A stretch of 64,000 nt of DNA from Branchiostoma lanceolatum (GCF_035083965.1 NC_089727.1:20339269-20403268); one strand, 5' to 3'; shown: positions 1-12,190, numbered from the stretch's first letter. The notes: generated from the letters alone by a model not told the origin. Numbers and translations are program-made.

Positions 1-240
1 CGTATTCCGAAAATGATATGTCAGCGTATTGCCAGTGACACAAATCGCGTTTACACTGATTTCAGCTCACGAAAGTGTCTACTTATGACGTCACAGATGA
101 CACTTGTTTCGGCACTTAATGTCACGTGACCACCATTGTGACGTCACAAATGACGTTTCTCTCGGCACTCGGCACATTTACATACACAATCACGTGATAC
201 CATGATGACGTAATAAAGGCTTGGCCTTTGCTACAGTTTC
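1..240. repeat. CRE/E-box repeat unit, end of a fourth array
   Basis: One copy of the ~234-bp unit found upstream of the minus-strand gene copies A-C. It carries TGACGTCA at about 86-93 and 139-146 and GTCACGTGAC at 121-130. It closely matches about 15186-15420. By position it should be the distal end of the promoter array of a further gene copy lying to the left of the window. Confidence 0.75.
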
Positions 241-1350
241 CACGTGACCACCAGGTGATGCTTTGAAATCCATAGTTCATATTCTTCTCCTTATGGTTAT
301 GGTTATTATTATTAATTAAGTAGATCAGTTAGCCTATTTAAGCGTAGTTTGTTGTGTATGTATTTTCTTCTTTTATGTTGAAAAATGATTGGGAGTCACC
401 ATAAGATGATTTGTGAAACTGTAAAACAAAATTATAACGACTCTCCTCTTCCTCAAACCGGATTTTACGTAACGTAATTTCAGCAAGATATTGCATCAGT
501 GCCTTGTTTTTACTAACAATCGAATTTGGTATTTGGGTAAGTTTTGCTAATCCTAAAACAGGCTAGAAAGTGCTTCCGTTTTTTTCTCTGTCAAATTATC
601 AACTGCTTTATTTTCTTCCTTTGCAAAATACGGAGGTGCTTTGATGCTTTTGCTTTCCCAGTACGAAGTGTATGGAGAGATTATATGCATTATTAATATT
701 GTTGATTTGTGTATAAAATGCCTATTCGGGACTGGAAATAACAGCTGGTCGCGTAAGACTGTTAGTTAGCAAACGTTCATAACTATATGATATCGGACCG
801 AACTGCTTCAATGTTGTTTATAACAAGAGATGGCTACGTTAAGTGTTTGGCTTGTCAGGTTTGAAAGCATTGAAAAATCAAAGTTACAGATACAGAAAAA
901 AAGAAAACGATTTGTCAACTTTAGCATTAGAAACATGTGTGACTGTATGTCTAACTGGTGCCGGGTTCAGTGCCATGGACAGGTCACTGGCTTGTGCTAA
1001 CAAATGGCTTGATTGGATGTCTCTAATCAAAAGTATAAGGTACGCTGTCATAGCATCTGTTCGCACATTGATCAAGAGCGCCACCTGGCAATCCTTTTTA
1101 GAACTGCATGCTTGGTTTATCACTATAAAAGACGCTTCCTCCTTCATCCTAGTGGACCAGAACAAAAGAACCGCCTTACACTGCTAATTACAAATTTAAA
1201 TGTTCACAGCAACGCCCTGTTGAAAAGAACTGTGCCTCAGTAATTTTTAGGTTGATTGCTGGATAACTGATCCTCATTTAGATTAGAAGAAAATCACAAT
1301 CAAAGTGCAACTTTGTCGTAGGTTTAATAGTTTCTGCAGTAGCACCTTTC

Positions 1351-1668
1351 ACGGATCAATGGCGTCGCCTGGCAATTTTTACTTGAACTGCAAGTATCCC
1401 TTGTCAAGGAAGCTTCAGTCTCATAGATTTAAAACAATCTCATAGCCCTGGTCTCGCGGAAACATCAGGTGAAACGTGATCCACACTGTTATTTTCTCTA
1501 CTTATGTCCCGTGGTAGGTCGGCTGGAGTCCGTTTATATTCTGTATAGTATACCAGTATGTCGAAATCGTTGAACGGGTACAGCAAAGTGCTTTTCAATA
1601 GGACGACGCCTGACCACGAACTATTGCAGTTCTAGTAAACATTACTAGGGGGCGCGTTTGATCCATGG
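1351..1668. mobile_element. MITE with ~40-bp inverted ends
   Basis: The left end resembles ATGGATCAAAAGCGTCACC followed by TGGCAAT and a GAACTGCAA stretch; the right end is the reverse complement (TTCTAGTAAACATTRCTAGG then GCGCTTTTGATCCATG). The interior has no open frame. The same ends and interior recur at 4146, 7475, 11868, 16456, 18522, 21399, 25839, 41612 and 58799. Confidence 0.75.
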
Positions 1669-1795
1669 AAGAAGAGGTGGTGAAACAGGGGATATACTTT
1701 TCACTTTTAACTACCGCTTTTTGCTCTTGTGACTTTTTATTTTATTTTACTGATACTATTCAAATAGACCGGTCGTCCGCACACGAACAGGTGAT

Positions 1796-2062
1796 CTATA
1801 TTTAGTTCTGAACGCTACTCGAACACAGACATACCTGTTCTCGTTATTAAACACTACTCACGCACAAAAATACCTGTCTTTGGTGCTGAACAATATCCAC
1901 ACACAAACATAACAGTCCTTGGCATTGAACAATACCCACAAACAAACATACCTGTCCTGGTGAAGACTATCCACACACAAACATACCTGTTATTGTTATT
2001 AAACTCTATTCACACACAAAAATACCTGTCTTTGGTACTGAACACCATCCACAAAACCACAT
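1796..2062 (+). repeat. Degenerate 36-39-bp minisatellite, short array
   Basis: About six degenerate units of the type ACACAAACATACCTGTCC / TTGGTATTGAACACTATCC. Same family as the large arrays at 43.8-47.4 kb; it directly follows a MITE right end. Confidence 0.75.
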
Positions 2063-2692
2063 GATTTTGGTGCTGAAGTTGACAAATTGTAGCTTTTTTA
2101 AAAACAATTTCTGTGATTTTTTTCTCTATTTTTTTCTTTCTTTGATGACAATAACGACCAAAACTGAAAGAGGGACGAACATAAACATATTTTCAATTTA
2201 TCCACACTTGCATTTTGTGGAACGGTCGCAAGGGTCTTGGCGGCTGCTATTCGGCATCACCAGGTGAGCTCAATACGACCTTCCCCAGCCGAAGTCAGGT
2301 AATCATTTTAACCTTTCGCCGTGTTCATGCTCGTCGCCATATAGCTGACTGGTCGATACCATACTATAGCATGCCATAACTTCTTGAGGGAAGACAAGAA
2401 GCAAAAACATAATTATATAAAATATCATTTCAATAACAAATGTAGGACAGTATAGTGATCAATGGTAAAAATAAAATAAAATTAAAAGGAAATTTGCAAG
2501 CAAAAAAATATTATCATTTTTTAAACAAGGGAAAGTGCATGCGGGCGTGAATGCCATCCATATAATCAAATAAACATGGCCTTTCAAGTTTGGGGTGTAC
2601 TGGATAGCTTTGCTGTATGAAGGTTTATCATATATTTAACAGAATGACATACAGGCCCTAAGAGAATCATGTACACAATGTTGTTTGTTTGT

Positions 2693-2700
2693 TTGTGTGT

Positions 2701-2776
<76 letters not shown>

Positions 2777-2852
2777 GTGTGTGTGTGGTGTGTGTGTGTG
2801 TGTGTGTATGTATGTGTGTGCAAGTGTGTCTCTGTGTGCCTGTGTGTGTTTG
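2693..2852 (+). repeat. GT microsatellite
   Basis: Long (GT)n with interruptions, degrading rightward into GTGTGTCT/GTGTGCCT variants. The long Cys/Val and Thr/His reading frames through it are artefacts of the dinucleotide. Confidence 0.95.
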
Positions 2853-4145
2853 TGTCCTTTCTACGTTTCCCTCCATATCGTGTATCCCGTAGCCTACTTT
2901 GCAGAGTCATGTGACGTTTTTTACGAAGACAGATGTATACTATACACGTTGTCTAGTCACATTACGGATAGTCCCTACCTGACGTTCATGCAGCCTAGCA
3001 AAGAAATCAATTCGAATTCAAATCAACGAAGCTGTTGCGATGGTAGCAGTAAATGTAAGGAATGCTAGACAGCGCTCTTGGTTCATATTAAGTAAATAAG
3101 TACTTATAATTGATATATATCGACATTCCTCCCTTTCTCATGGAACACAGCGGATTTATAAACGTCCCTCATAAATTATGCAAATTAGCTCCTCTGAATC
3201 ATACCTAAGCTATCTACATACTAAAATCCATGACGATCCGCCAACACTGTCTTGCGATATTCTCTTTCAAAGTTTGAAACAAAATCGGCACCTGTTGTTC
3301 GAAAAAAAGCTGCTAGGGGCCCAAATCTACAGCGCTTATTATCCGCCCAAAAACTATCTGCAACTAAAAATACAAAAAAACAAGGTCTTAGCATGTCCAG
3401 AACACGAGATATCACAATCGGAAGTTCCGCTGCAGTTCCACAGCAATTCGCTATCCATCCAGGCATTCTTGAGTTATCATGTTGACAGACGGAAGGTCAC
3501 AAGAACGCTGGCATCAACTTTAGAACCAGGTTTTTTATACTTTTATTACGTGTGCGTGTGTGTGTGTGTGTGTTTGTGAATTTGTGTATCGGAATAACGT
3601 TAAACACCATAGACAGGTCAGTTACTTGTCTGTGTGTGTGTGTACATGTGATTAGATATTTCAAATCAGAGGTAAAGGGTCTTCTGCTATATAATCTTTA
3701 AACCCATGGATCAAAAGGCTAACCTAGCAATCCTCGCTAGAATTGAAATTATCCGCTTTCTAAGACGGTTGATCCTCCTGGATCAAAAGCGTCTCCTAGC
3801 AATGTTAACTACAACTGCAGTACGTCACAGCGTCAGATTCTGTTGAAAAGTATTATGCTGTTTGCAAGTAACACTTTAAAATCACACGTACTTACTAACA
3901 AATAAATAATATATAGGTTAAGGAACTGAAGTGCTTATTATGTATGATTAATATTACATATTATTAGTATGTATTTCCGTACGTGCCCAGGCCGCCACAA
4001 GGTATGACCTCTCTCCTTTTCAGCTCAATGTTTCACCAGATATGTTATCAAAGATGCCATTTAAAATGCATTCAGACAAACCTAAATAGATTTTTAACTT
4101 CGGTACAGCAAACGTGTGTTTTCTGCTAGATGGCACCTTCCTGAC
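2853..4145. other. No gene seen; part of a ~3.4-kb paralogous segment
   Basis: Aligns with about 10190-11867 and, more weakly, with 20990-21400. It holds scattered MITE arms (3705-3760, 3768-3830) and a short GT tract at 3548-3570. No conserved reading frame was found on either strand. Confidence 0.6.
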
Positions 4146-4574
4146 CATGGCTTAAAAGCGTCCCCTCGCAATTCTCACTAGAACTACAATTATATCCTGT
4201 CAAGGAAGCTTCAGTCACACGGATGAAAAGTGACATCATGGACCCGGTCCGGCTCGAACCGCAGGTTATATGGAGATGCGAGATAGTTCTCTATTTGCAC
4301 GTTCCCTAGTAGCGCCACGGTAGGCTGGAGTCCAGCCTTTTTAGCTTTGGCCCGTTCCCCAAGCTATGCCGGCGGCTAGTGGAGCTTGGGGAGTGGGCCA
4401 AAGCTAAAAATAATGGACTCCAGGCTGGTACCACGGGACTCTATCTTCATTATTGTGTACGTGCATTAGTAAAACATTAAACTTGCACTGCAAGGTGCTT
4501 TTCAAGAAGACGACGCCTAACGAAGAACTATTACAGTTCTAGTAAACATTGCTAGGGAGCGCTTTTGATCCATG
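4146..4574. mobile_element. MITE (same family as 1351) interrupted by a foldback insertion
   Basis: The left end begins CATGGCTTAAAAGCG, the right end finishes CGCTTTTGATCCATG. The interior matches the copy at 11868-12190 except for a 110-bp insertion at 4321-4430. Confidence 0.7.
4321..4430. mobile_element. 110-bp foldback element with 6-bp target duplication
   Basis: The arms are inverted repeats of about 45 bp: GGCTGGAGTCCA ... TTTTTAGCTTTGGCCC against GGGCCAAAGCTAAAAA ... TGGACTCCAGGC. CCACGG occurs immediately before (4315-4320) and after (4431-4436). The paralogous site near 12036 has a single GCCACGGGA and no insertion. Confidence 0.7.
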
Positions 4575-4597
4575 AACATAGGGGTGTTGTAGCAGAA

Positions 4598-4730
4598 TGT
4601 TCATTCATTTATTCATGCGTTCGTCGGTTCATTTATTCGTCCGTTCGTCCATTTGTCCATGTGTTTGTTCGTTCGTTCTTTAGTTCATTCTTTAATTCGT
4701 CCGTCCGTTCGTTCATTCATTCGGTAGATA
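4598..4730 (+). repeat. Degenerate TTCA/TTCG tetranucleotide tract
   Basis: Interrupted TTCATTCG / GTCCGTTCG repeats. The homologous position in the next block (12303-12385) is a purer (TTCA)n. Downstream to 5905 I see only sequence shared with 12390-13390 and 21960-23174, and no gene. Confidence 0.8.
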
Positions 4731-5905
4731 AGATTAAAGAATCACACATGCTAATGCATATTCTCAAATATAATCATCATTTTTTAAAACAATTTTTCAA
4801 ATAGTTTTATACATCCAGATTTTTCAACATCATACATAGATATTGTACATGCACATCTTCAGTCATAGCTATTGATTGAAAGTGTTCGATGGCTTAAGTA
4901 CGTCTGTAATACATACAATCTACTTTTAAAAAAATGTTATAAGTAGGAGTGATAGAAATAAAATCGAAGTCGCTAAATATTTGTAGTCAATCTACAATGA
5001 CATAAAGTTTTGACAAATACTGAGATTATATACGGTTTGTAAAGTATTCGTACATATACGGATAGAGGTACTTCCAAAACGGTGTTCTTTTTTTGAGCTA
5101 CATACAATGTCACGTCACACATAGCCGACCATGGCTTCACGACCTTTTCCAGACCATACTTGGGAATGAGTCACAAGCACGGTCATCTGTGGTTTGGGGT
5201 TGGCAGGCAAAGTTGTCTTTAAAAGCCGCCTGCTACAGCAAGTATCAAATAGAAAAAATCCCAGATGTCAAACTCTATCTCCTTGGATGAGATTTTATAT
5301 ATAAAAAGAAGCGAACTAGAAATGGGTTTGATCCCAATTCTACTCCCAACCCTAACCCAGCGCTGGCATTGGTTGGGGAGTGGGAAGGTCTTGAGTGTGT
5401 GACAAGGTTTTACTCAGAAGAACGTTACATTGAGCCATGCATGTATCAAATACAACATGAAACAACATCATAAGCCAACATCAACATCAAAATCCATTTT
5501 TAAGCAAAATACTCTGATATACACAATATCTTTTTTTATATTGTCTTCTTTTTAAATGCTTTAATAGGTTTCCTTTTGTAAACCCTATTTTTTGGTTCTT
5601 TTTTATTTTCATACCTTCATACATACATCCTAAACTCAAGGTAAACCAATAAGGTCTGTCACGTTAAAAAAGCTAACGAATTCTAATATATGATTGCTGG
5701 TTTTTGCCGAAAAATAAGCAGATTCAAACTAGATACATAGGGTGTATCAATTTACTGTAAATGATTAAATAATCGCTGTAAATGTTCACCGTAAACACGT
5801 GCTTCATCTTACTAATGTATTACTATGTTATTCAAACACCGAACTCCTTCTATCCATTATTTTGTTTCTTCACAAGAGAAAACCTTTTTTCATCCCTCCG
5901 AAAGT

Positions 5906-6635
5906 TTACGATCGTGATGGCTTAACGGCTGTGAGTGAAGACTTTGTGGCCTGGCTGATACGATCTACTTTCCCAGCGTCTAGCTTCCGGGTATCTGCAC
6001 TTCCGTTTTTTGTTTCCTTCTTCCTGGGAACGAGGTTAATGTCCTTCCGGTCAACACCCGTCTCGTTTCTTCCGGTAGACGGTTTGTCGCACTCGGAGAC
6101 GTCATTTCGAATGTCTTCTTTTGTTCTCGAAAGACCCTTTGGAGCTTAAATAAGAAAACGTATAAAGATATTTTAAAAATGCTTCATGTAAGATTTGTTA
6201 TGTAAAGTAAAGACCGTTCCAGAACACTAGTACACGTAACCAACACCACAACGGCGATTGGGAGTTTCCTGCTGTTTTTGTTGGGGTAAACTTGCTACAA
6301 GATTTCATTACCAAAACAATAATAATGCTCAGCTTTACAAAAATAGATACGTCGCTAGTATATTTAAAACATCGTTTCAAGACTTTTTTCCCCATGCAAT
6401 ATGTCCTTCAATTTCATTCCGCCAAATACTTCTACATTGCATATGGCCAAAATAGGAAGTTCTAGAACAACAAACGGTCGCGAGGTCATCTGGGGGTAAC
6501 CATAAAGAAGAAGAATATCCCTTGTTTGCCGCAAAAGCATGACGTAAACTTGAACTCACCTTGAATGAGAAACTCTACAGACTTTGTCACCAGACTCTGC
6601 AGCAAGCCAGTCGTTAACAGCATCATGCAGATCAT
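5906..6635 (-). CDS. Tandem two-exon gene family, copy A (truncated C-terminus)
   Basis: Not recognised. Exon 1 is 6635-6560 (ATG to a CAAG|GTGAGT donor), the intron is 415 bp, and exon 2 is 6144-5906 after a pyrimidine-rich acceptor; the phase-1 junction joins G to CT (Ala). The result is 104 residues: a hydrophobic leader (MICMMLLTTGLLQSLV) followed by a hydrophilic Lys/Asp/Arg-rich region with the conserved segments STGRNET and KDINLVPRK. Relative to copies B and C an AAA codon has become TAA just before the conserved tail; the sequence beyond it still encodes TFGGMKKGFLL and then a stop. The first in-frame ATG after the CRE array sets the start. The leader could be a signal peptide or a signal anchor. 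It may be a recent pseudogene or a shortened allele. Confidence 0.55.
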
Positions 6636-6639
6636 GTTG

Positions 6640-7105
6640 AACCTCAGAAACGTAATCGTTATCCGAAAATTATATGTCAGCGTTTTGACAGCGACACAAA
6701 TCGCGTTCACACTGATTTTAGCAAACGAAAGTGTCTACTTTTGACGTCACAAATGACACTTGTTTCGGCGCCTAATGTCACTTGACCACGATGATGACGT
6801 CACAAATGACATTTCTATCGGCACAAAAACATGTATCGTGACAAGTCAATGACATAATCCCGATCATATTGAACCTCAGAAGCGTTATCGTATTCTGAAA
6901 ATAATATGTCAGCGTATTTACAGTGACACGAATCGTGTTGACACTGATTTCAGCTCGCGAAAGTGTCTTCCTAGCTATGACGTCACAAATAAAACTTGTT
7001 TCGGCACTTAATGTCACGTGACCACGATTATGACGTCATAGATTACGTTTCTCTCGGCACATACATATGTACCGTGATGACGTAACACAAGGTTTGTAAT
7101 TTGCC
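6640..7105 (-). promoter_or_regulatory. CRE/E-box tandem array upstream of copy A (2 units)
   Basis: Two ~234-bp units sit directly 5' of the copy A start codon. Intact TGACGTCA is seen four times (about 6741, 6795, 6977, 7031); TCACGTGA is present in the distal unit and degraded (TCACTTGA) in the proximal one. CREB/ATF and bHLH-Zip proteins bind such sites in animals; a promoter role here is inferred from position. No clear TATA box was seen. Confidence 0.6.
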
Positions 7106-7474
7106 ACGGGTATCACGTTACCGACAGATGCTTTGAAATCCATATTCTATATTCTTTTCTTTTTTTAAATTATAATTAATTATGGTTGATTTAGATAGGC
7201 TGTATGCTCTTAGTTTGTTCTGTATGTATGTTTCTCTGTTGTTATTACAAATCTCAGTAAGGAATGCCATGGTGGCTTTTTTATTTCGAAAACGGTTCGT
7301 TACGCAAATGTCGAAATTGTTCACAGCAACGTCATGTAGAAAAGAATGGTGCCTATTGTAATTATATATTTTTTTTAGGTCACTGGGTTACTGATCCTTA
7401 TTTAGAATATAAGAAACTCGCAAGTCAAGTGAAGTTTTGTCATAGGCTACACAGTTTCTGCTGTAGCACCTTTC
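7106..7474. other. No gene seen; conserved linker after the CRE array
   Basis: AT-rich sequence repeated at about 25476-25838. It leads into the next MITE. Short frames here are not preserved between the copies. Confidence 0.55.
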
Positions 7475-7796
7475 ATGGATCAAGAGCGTCGCCTGACGAT
7501 TCTTACTCGAACTGCAAGTATTTCATGTCAAGAAGCTTTAGTCTCAGAGATAAAAAGTAATCTCATAGCCCTGGTCTTGTTAAAACCTCAGGTTAAACGT
7601 GATCCACACTCTGTGTGTAGTTTTCTATATGTATGTTCCATTGTCATTCCGTGGAGTCCGTATGTCTTCTGTATAGTATACCAGTATGTCTAAAACGTTG
7701 AGCATGCCAAGCAAGGTGATTTTCAACAAGACGACGCCTTACCACGAACTTTTGCAGTTCTAGTAAACATTGCCAGGGGACGCTTTTGATCCATGG
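7475..7796. mobile_element. MITE, same family as 1351
   Basis: Complete, from ATGGATCAAGAGCGTCGCC to CGCTTTTGATCCATG, with the shared interior (GTCAAG-AAGCTT, TATAGTATACCAGTATGTCT, GACGACGCC). Confidence 0.75.
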
Positions 7797-7844
7797 AAGA
7801 AGAGGTGGTGAAAAAGAGGATATACTTTTTACTTATGACTAACG

Positions 7845-9030
7845 CTTTTTATCCCCATGAAAGAAGGCTTTTTCATGGAGATACTGTTTTGCTTGCGTTT
7901 GGTGTTTGTGTGTATGTATGTGTCACCGGACACTTAAAGTCACCATAACTGTAGAACCTGTACATGGATTGTAATGATTTTTGGTATGTAAGTGGGTGTT
8001 AGGAGGAGGAAGGTCAAGGTCGATTTTGGGCCCCCTGGCATGTGTGACTGGAACTGCAATGGCGTATTTGTTAAAATCTTCAATGTAGAAGAACTGAAGA
8101 GTGGATCGACAGATCGTCATGTTCTTTGGTACACAGGTAGGTTAGACCAAGTTGTACACACTTAAGTGCAAACTATGCAAATGAGACCGAATTTGCATAA
8201 GTATGGAGGTAAATCGTTTGCATGGGTGTCGTCGGATGCTTAAAGTCAGCATAACTGTAGAACGTGTAGATGGATTGTAATGATATTTGGTATGTGGGTA
8301 TGCGCTGGGAGGAGAATGGTCAAGGTCGATTTTGGGCCCCCTGGTTTGTGTCCCTGGAACTGCAATGGCCTATTTGTAAAAATGTTCTAAAGGGGTATAA
8401 CTGAAGAGAGGAACAACAGATTCTCATGTTATTTGGTACGCAGGTAGGTTGGACAGAGATGTACACACTGAAGTGCAAATAATGCAAAGTTAGTGTGTTT
8501 GTGTGTGTGTGCGCGTGTGTGTATGAATTGGTCACCGTGTGTGTATGTATGTGTCACCGAATGCGTAAAATCAGCATAACTATAGAACGTGTAGATGAAT
8601 TGTAATGATATTTGTTATGTGGGTAGGTGTGGGGAGGAGAAAGGTCAAGGTCGATTTTGGGCCCTCTGGTATGTGTCACTGGAACTGCAATGGCGTATTT
8701 GTCAAAATCTTCAAAGGAGAATAACTGAAGAAAGGAGCGACAGATTTTCATGATATTTACTTGGCAGGTAGCTTAGAGAGGGTTGTATACAATGAAGTGC
8801 AAATTATGCAAATTGGACTTAAGTTGCCTAAGTAATGAGGAAATCTATATTTGCAGTTTTGGCCATTGTAGCACTACTAACAGCTGTTACTAGCTATTGA
8901 TAGCGAAAGTGGGTCACTGTGGAACCTGAGCCCCCAACATGTGGCCGGGGGTCATACCATTGAGCGATATAGAATGGGGGGAACAGGTTTAATAATAAAA
9001 AAGTTTCATGGAGATTTTGGGTCCTAAGAC
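7845..9030. mobile_element. Insertion built of three ~300-bp direct repeats
   Basis: The flanks (CTAACGCTTTTT on the left, CTTGCGACTTTTTGTTTTAT on the right) are contiguous in the paralogous sites near 1720 and 16830, so this 1.2-kb block is an insertion. It opens with a small hairpin (CCATGAA ... TTCATGG) and contains three direct repeats starting near 7923, 8227 and 8553, each with GGTCAAGGTCGATTTTGGGC. No transposase frame was seen. Related repeats occur at 41.97-42.7 kb. Confidence 0.6.
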
Positions 9031-9094
9031 TCTTGTTGCCCTTGCGACTTTTTGTTTTATTTCACTGCAATTATCTAAATAGACCGGTCGTCCT

Positions 9095-9430
9095 CACACG
9101 AACAAGTAATTTATACTTAGTCCTGAACGCTACTCACACACAAACATACCTGCCCTTGTTATTGAACACCATATACACACAAAAATACCTGTCTTTGGTG
9201 CTGAACACTAGCCAATCACAAAAATACCTGTCCTTTGTACTGAACACTATCCACACACAAAAACATACCTGTCCTTAGTTACTGAACACTATCCACACAA
9301 ATATACCTGTCCTTGGTGCCTATCACCATCAATACACAGGCATACATGTCCTTCGTCGTGAACGCTACGCAAACAAAAATATATCTGCCATTCCAACTGA
9401 ACACTATCAACAAAACCACATGGTTTTGGT
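9095..9430 (+). repeat. Minisatellite of the 39-bp family, short array
   Basis: About eight degenerate units (ACACACAAACATACCTG, CTGAACACTATCC). It follows a MITE right end, as at 1796 and 16920. From here to 10040 there is only sequence shared with 2062-2690 and 17490-18010, with no gene. Confidence 0.75.
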
Positions 9431-10042
9431 GCTGAAGTGGGCAAATTCTAGTTTTCTCTAAAACAATATCTGCAATTGTTTTTCTTTTTCCATCTTTGAT
9501 GACATCAATGACTAAAATGGAAAGAGGGGGACCTACAATGTCATCAGCGGTGACGCCACAGTGCATTTCCGTCTCGTTAACGTTCGTCGCCATATCGCTG
9601 ACTGGTCTTTACCACATTTTAGCATTCCATAACTTCTTGAGTGCAGACAAGAAACAAAAACTTATATGAAGTAACATTTCAATTACAAATGTAGGACGGT
9701 ATCGTGATCAATAGTAAAAAATATCAACCTAGAAAAGTGAAATTTGCAAGCAAATGATAATGTTTATTTAACATGGTCTAGCCAAACAAACTACTGCTCG
9801 GTACTTAAACGTTTATATTGTGATCAGGCCCTCCAGCCCTAGTATTATTTTCATTTTCTTTTAACAAACGAAAGTTGATGCGGGCGTGAATGCCATCCAT
9901 ATAATCAAAGCAACATGGCCTTACAAGTTTAGAGTGTACTGGGTAGCTTTGTTGTGTGAAGGTTTATAATATATTTTACAGAATAACATACAGGCCAAAG
10001 TAGAGAATCATGTAAAAAAATCTGGGGGACTATTAGAGGCCG

Positions 10043-10186
10043 ATGTGTGTGTATGTGAATGTGTGTGTGTGTGTGCTTGTGTGTGTGTGTGTGTGCGTGT
10101 GTGTGTGTGTGTGTGTTTGTGTGTGTGCGTGTGTGTCCGTGTGTGTGTCTGTGTCTGTGTGTGTGTGTGTGCGTGCGTGTGTTCTT
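10043..10186 (+). repeat. GT microsatellite
   Basis: Interrupted (GT)n at the position homologous to 2693-2852 in the preceding block. Confidence 0.95.
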
Positions 10187-10884
10187 TTTTTAGGTTTTTT
10201 TTCCATCTTGTGTAAGCCGTGGCCTACTTTGCATAGTCATGTGTCGTTTGTTCCGAAGACAGATTTATACTATACACGTTGTCTAGTAACTAGTGACTAG
10301 GGCTATCCCATTCAGATAGCCCCTGCCTGGCGTTCATACAGCCTAATAAATGTATCAAATCGATCAAATCAACGAAGCTGTACGACGATAGCGGAAAAAG
10401 TAAGGAATGCTAGATACCGCTATTTGTTCATAAGTAAATAAGTACTTATAATTGATATCTATCGACGTTTCTGTCTTTCTCATGGAACACAGTCGATTGA
10501 CAAACTTTCTTGATAAATCATGCAAATAAGATTCTGTGAATCATACCTATGCTATCTACATACTAAAAACCATGCCGATCCGCCAACACCGGCTTGCGTT
10601 ATTCTCTTTCAAAGTTTGAAACAAAATCGGCACCAGCAGTTCGAAAAAAGCTGCTAGGGGCCAAAACCTACAGGACTTACTGTGCTCCCAAAGAGCTATC
10701 TGCAACTAAAAAATCACGGTCATAGCATGTCCAGAACACGATATATTAAACTCGGTTCCGCTGCAGTTCCATAGCCAGCCGCTATTCATTCACGCATTCT
10801 TGAGTTATTATTATGTTGACAGACGGAAGCACACACTAACGCTAGCGATAACATAACCTTCTAGGCAAAGGTAATTAAACTATT
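10187..10884. other. No gene seen; paralogous segment
   Basis: Matches about 2853-3535. It includes the AGCTGCTAGGGGCC repeat also found near 3310 and 29490. Confidence 0.6.
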
Positions 10885-11295
10885 TGTCAACTTCAGGACC
10901 AGGACCAGGACCGACCTTTAGATTAGATAAACCTAATGCAAATGCCGCAAATAAACTTTTATGTACAGGGCTGCCTCAATGTGGAATAGTCTCCAGGATT
11001 GAACTACAGACCGCTCCTTCAGTATAAAATTTTAAAGCAGGAATCTGTGAGCTTTTGTTATAATTTTATTGATCTGCAATTACATGTAATTTCTTATGAT
11101 CTCCAATTACTGTAATTAGTGTACATACTTAATGTTGGTATGCTGTTCGTTATGTTGTCGTTGTCATTGGCATTGTATGTACTGTTATGTCTAATGTATT
11201 TATTGTGTTGTCAAGTTAGAAGTCCAGGAAGACTACTAGTGTGCCATAGGGTACATCACTAATGGATTTTCTCAATAACCTCAATAAACTCATTA
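10885..11295 (+). mobile_element. LINE 3' end fragment
   Basis: One frame reads TFMYRAASMWNSLQD, resembling the carboxyl end of CR1/L2-like reverse transcriptase ORFs (an R-A-A--WN-L-D pattern), followed by stops and an AT-rich 3' tail ending in repeated CTCAATAAACT. The paralogous site near 3540 lacks it and has a GT tract instead, so it inserted after the block duplicated or was lost from the other copy. Confidence 0.5.
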
Positions 11296-11867
11296 AACTT
11301 AATAAACGTTCAGCACAATAGACAGGTCAGTTGTTTGTGTGTCTGTTTACATGTGCAACAAGAGGTAGAAAGTCTTCTGGTATAGAATCTTAAAACCCAT
11401 GGATCAAAAGCGTCACATGCCAATCCTCACTAAAACTGCAATTTATTGCTTCCGAAGCCGGTTGATCCTCATGGATCAAAAGCGTCCCCTAGCAATGTTA
11501 ACTACAACTGCAATTATACTTCACAACGACCTATCCTGTTGTTAAGCGTTATGTTGTTTACAAGTAACACTTAAAAAGCAAACGTACTTATTAACAAACA
11601 AATAATATGGAGGTGAGGGACGGAATGCTTATTATATTTGATTGATGATATTAGTATGAATTTCCGTACGTGCCCGGGCCGTGTCAAGGGAGTCCGTAAA
11701 TGGCGACGCCAGCAATTATGACACAAGGTATGACTTATCTCCTTTTAAGTTCAATGTTTCACCAGATATCAAAAATGCCATCTGAAAAGGCATTCAGACA
11801 AACCTGAAATGTTTGTTAACTTCAGTACAGCAAACTTGTGTTTTCTGCTAGATAGCACCTTCATGGC

Positions 11868-12190
11868 CATGGCTCAAAAGAGCCGCCTCGCAATTCTCAC
11901 TAGAATTGCAACTTTATCCTTTCAAGAAAACTTCAGTTACACGGATGAAAAGTGACATCATGGACCCGGTCGGGCACGAACCTAAGGTGGCATGGAGATG
12001 CGAGATAGTTTTTTATTTACACGTCCACTAGTAGTGCCACGGGAATTAATCTATCTATCAGTAAGTTCTTGTATACGTAAATTTGTAAAACATTGAACTT
12101 GCACAGCAATGTGCTTTCCAAGAAGCCGACGCCTAACGAAGAACTATTGGAGTTCTAGTAAACATTGCTAGAGGACGCTTTTGATCCATG
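11868..12190. mobile_element. MITE, same family as 1351
   Basis: Complete copy with an uninterrupted interior; it supplies the empty site for the foldback insertion at 4321. Arms of the same family also lie at 11398 and 11470. Confidence 0.7.

Larger units (their letters stand above)
1..2580 (+). repeat. Segmental duplication, left copy
   Basis: Direct repeat of about 15186-18012, near-identical by eye over most of its length with small indels. It contains a CRE unit, a ~700-bp single-copy-looking stretch (241-980), MITE arms and a short minisatellite. Reading frames in 843-1243 overlap the MITE arm sequence and are not conserved in the more diverged blocks, so I see no gene here. Confidence 0.8.

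Noticed and set aside
843..1243. 114-127-codon frame repeated at 15965-16348
   Set aside because: The two copies are near-identical because of a recent segmental duplication, so openness is not evidence of selection; the frame overlaps MITE arms and ends differently in the two copies.
5799..6149. 116-codon plus-strand frame (also at 13446 and 23104)
   Set aside because: Opposite strand of exon 2 of the tandem gene family; the minus strand has the splice acceptor and conserved protein motifs.
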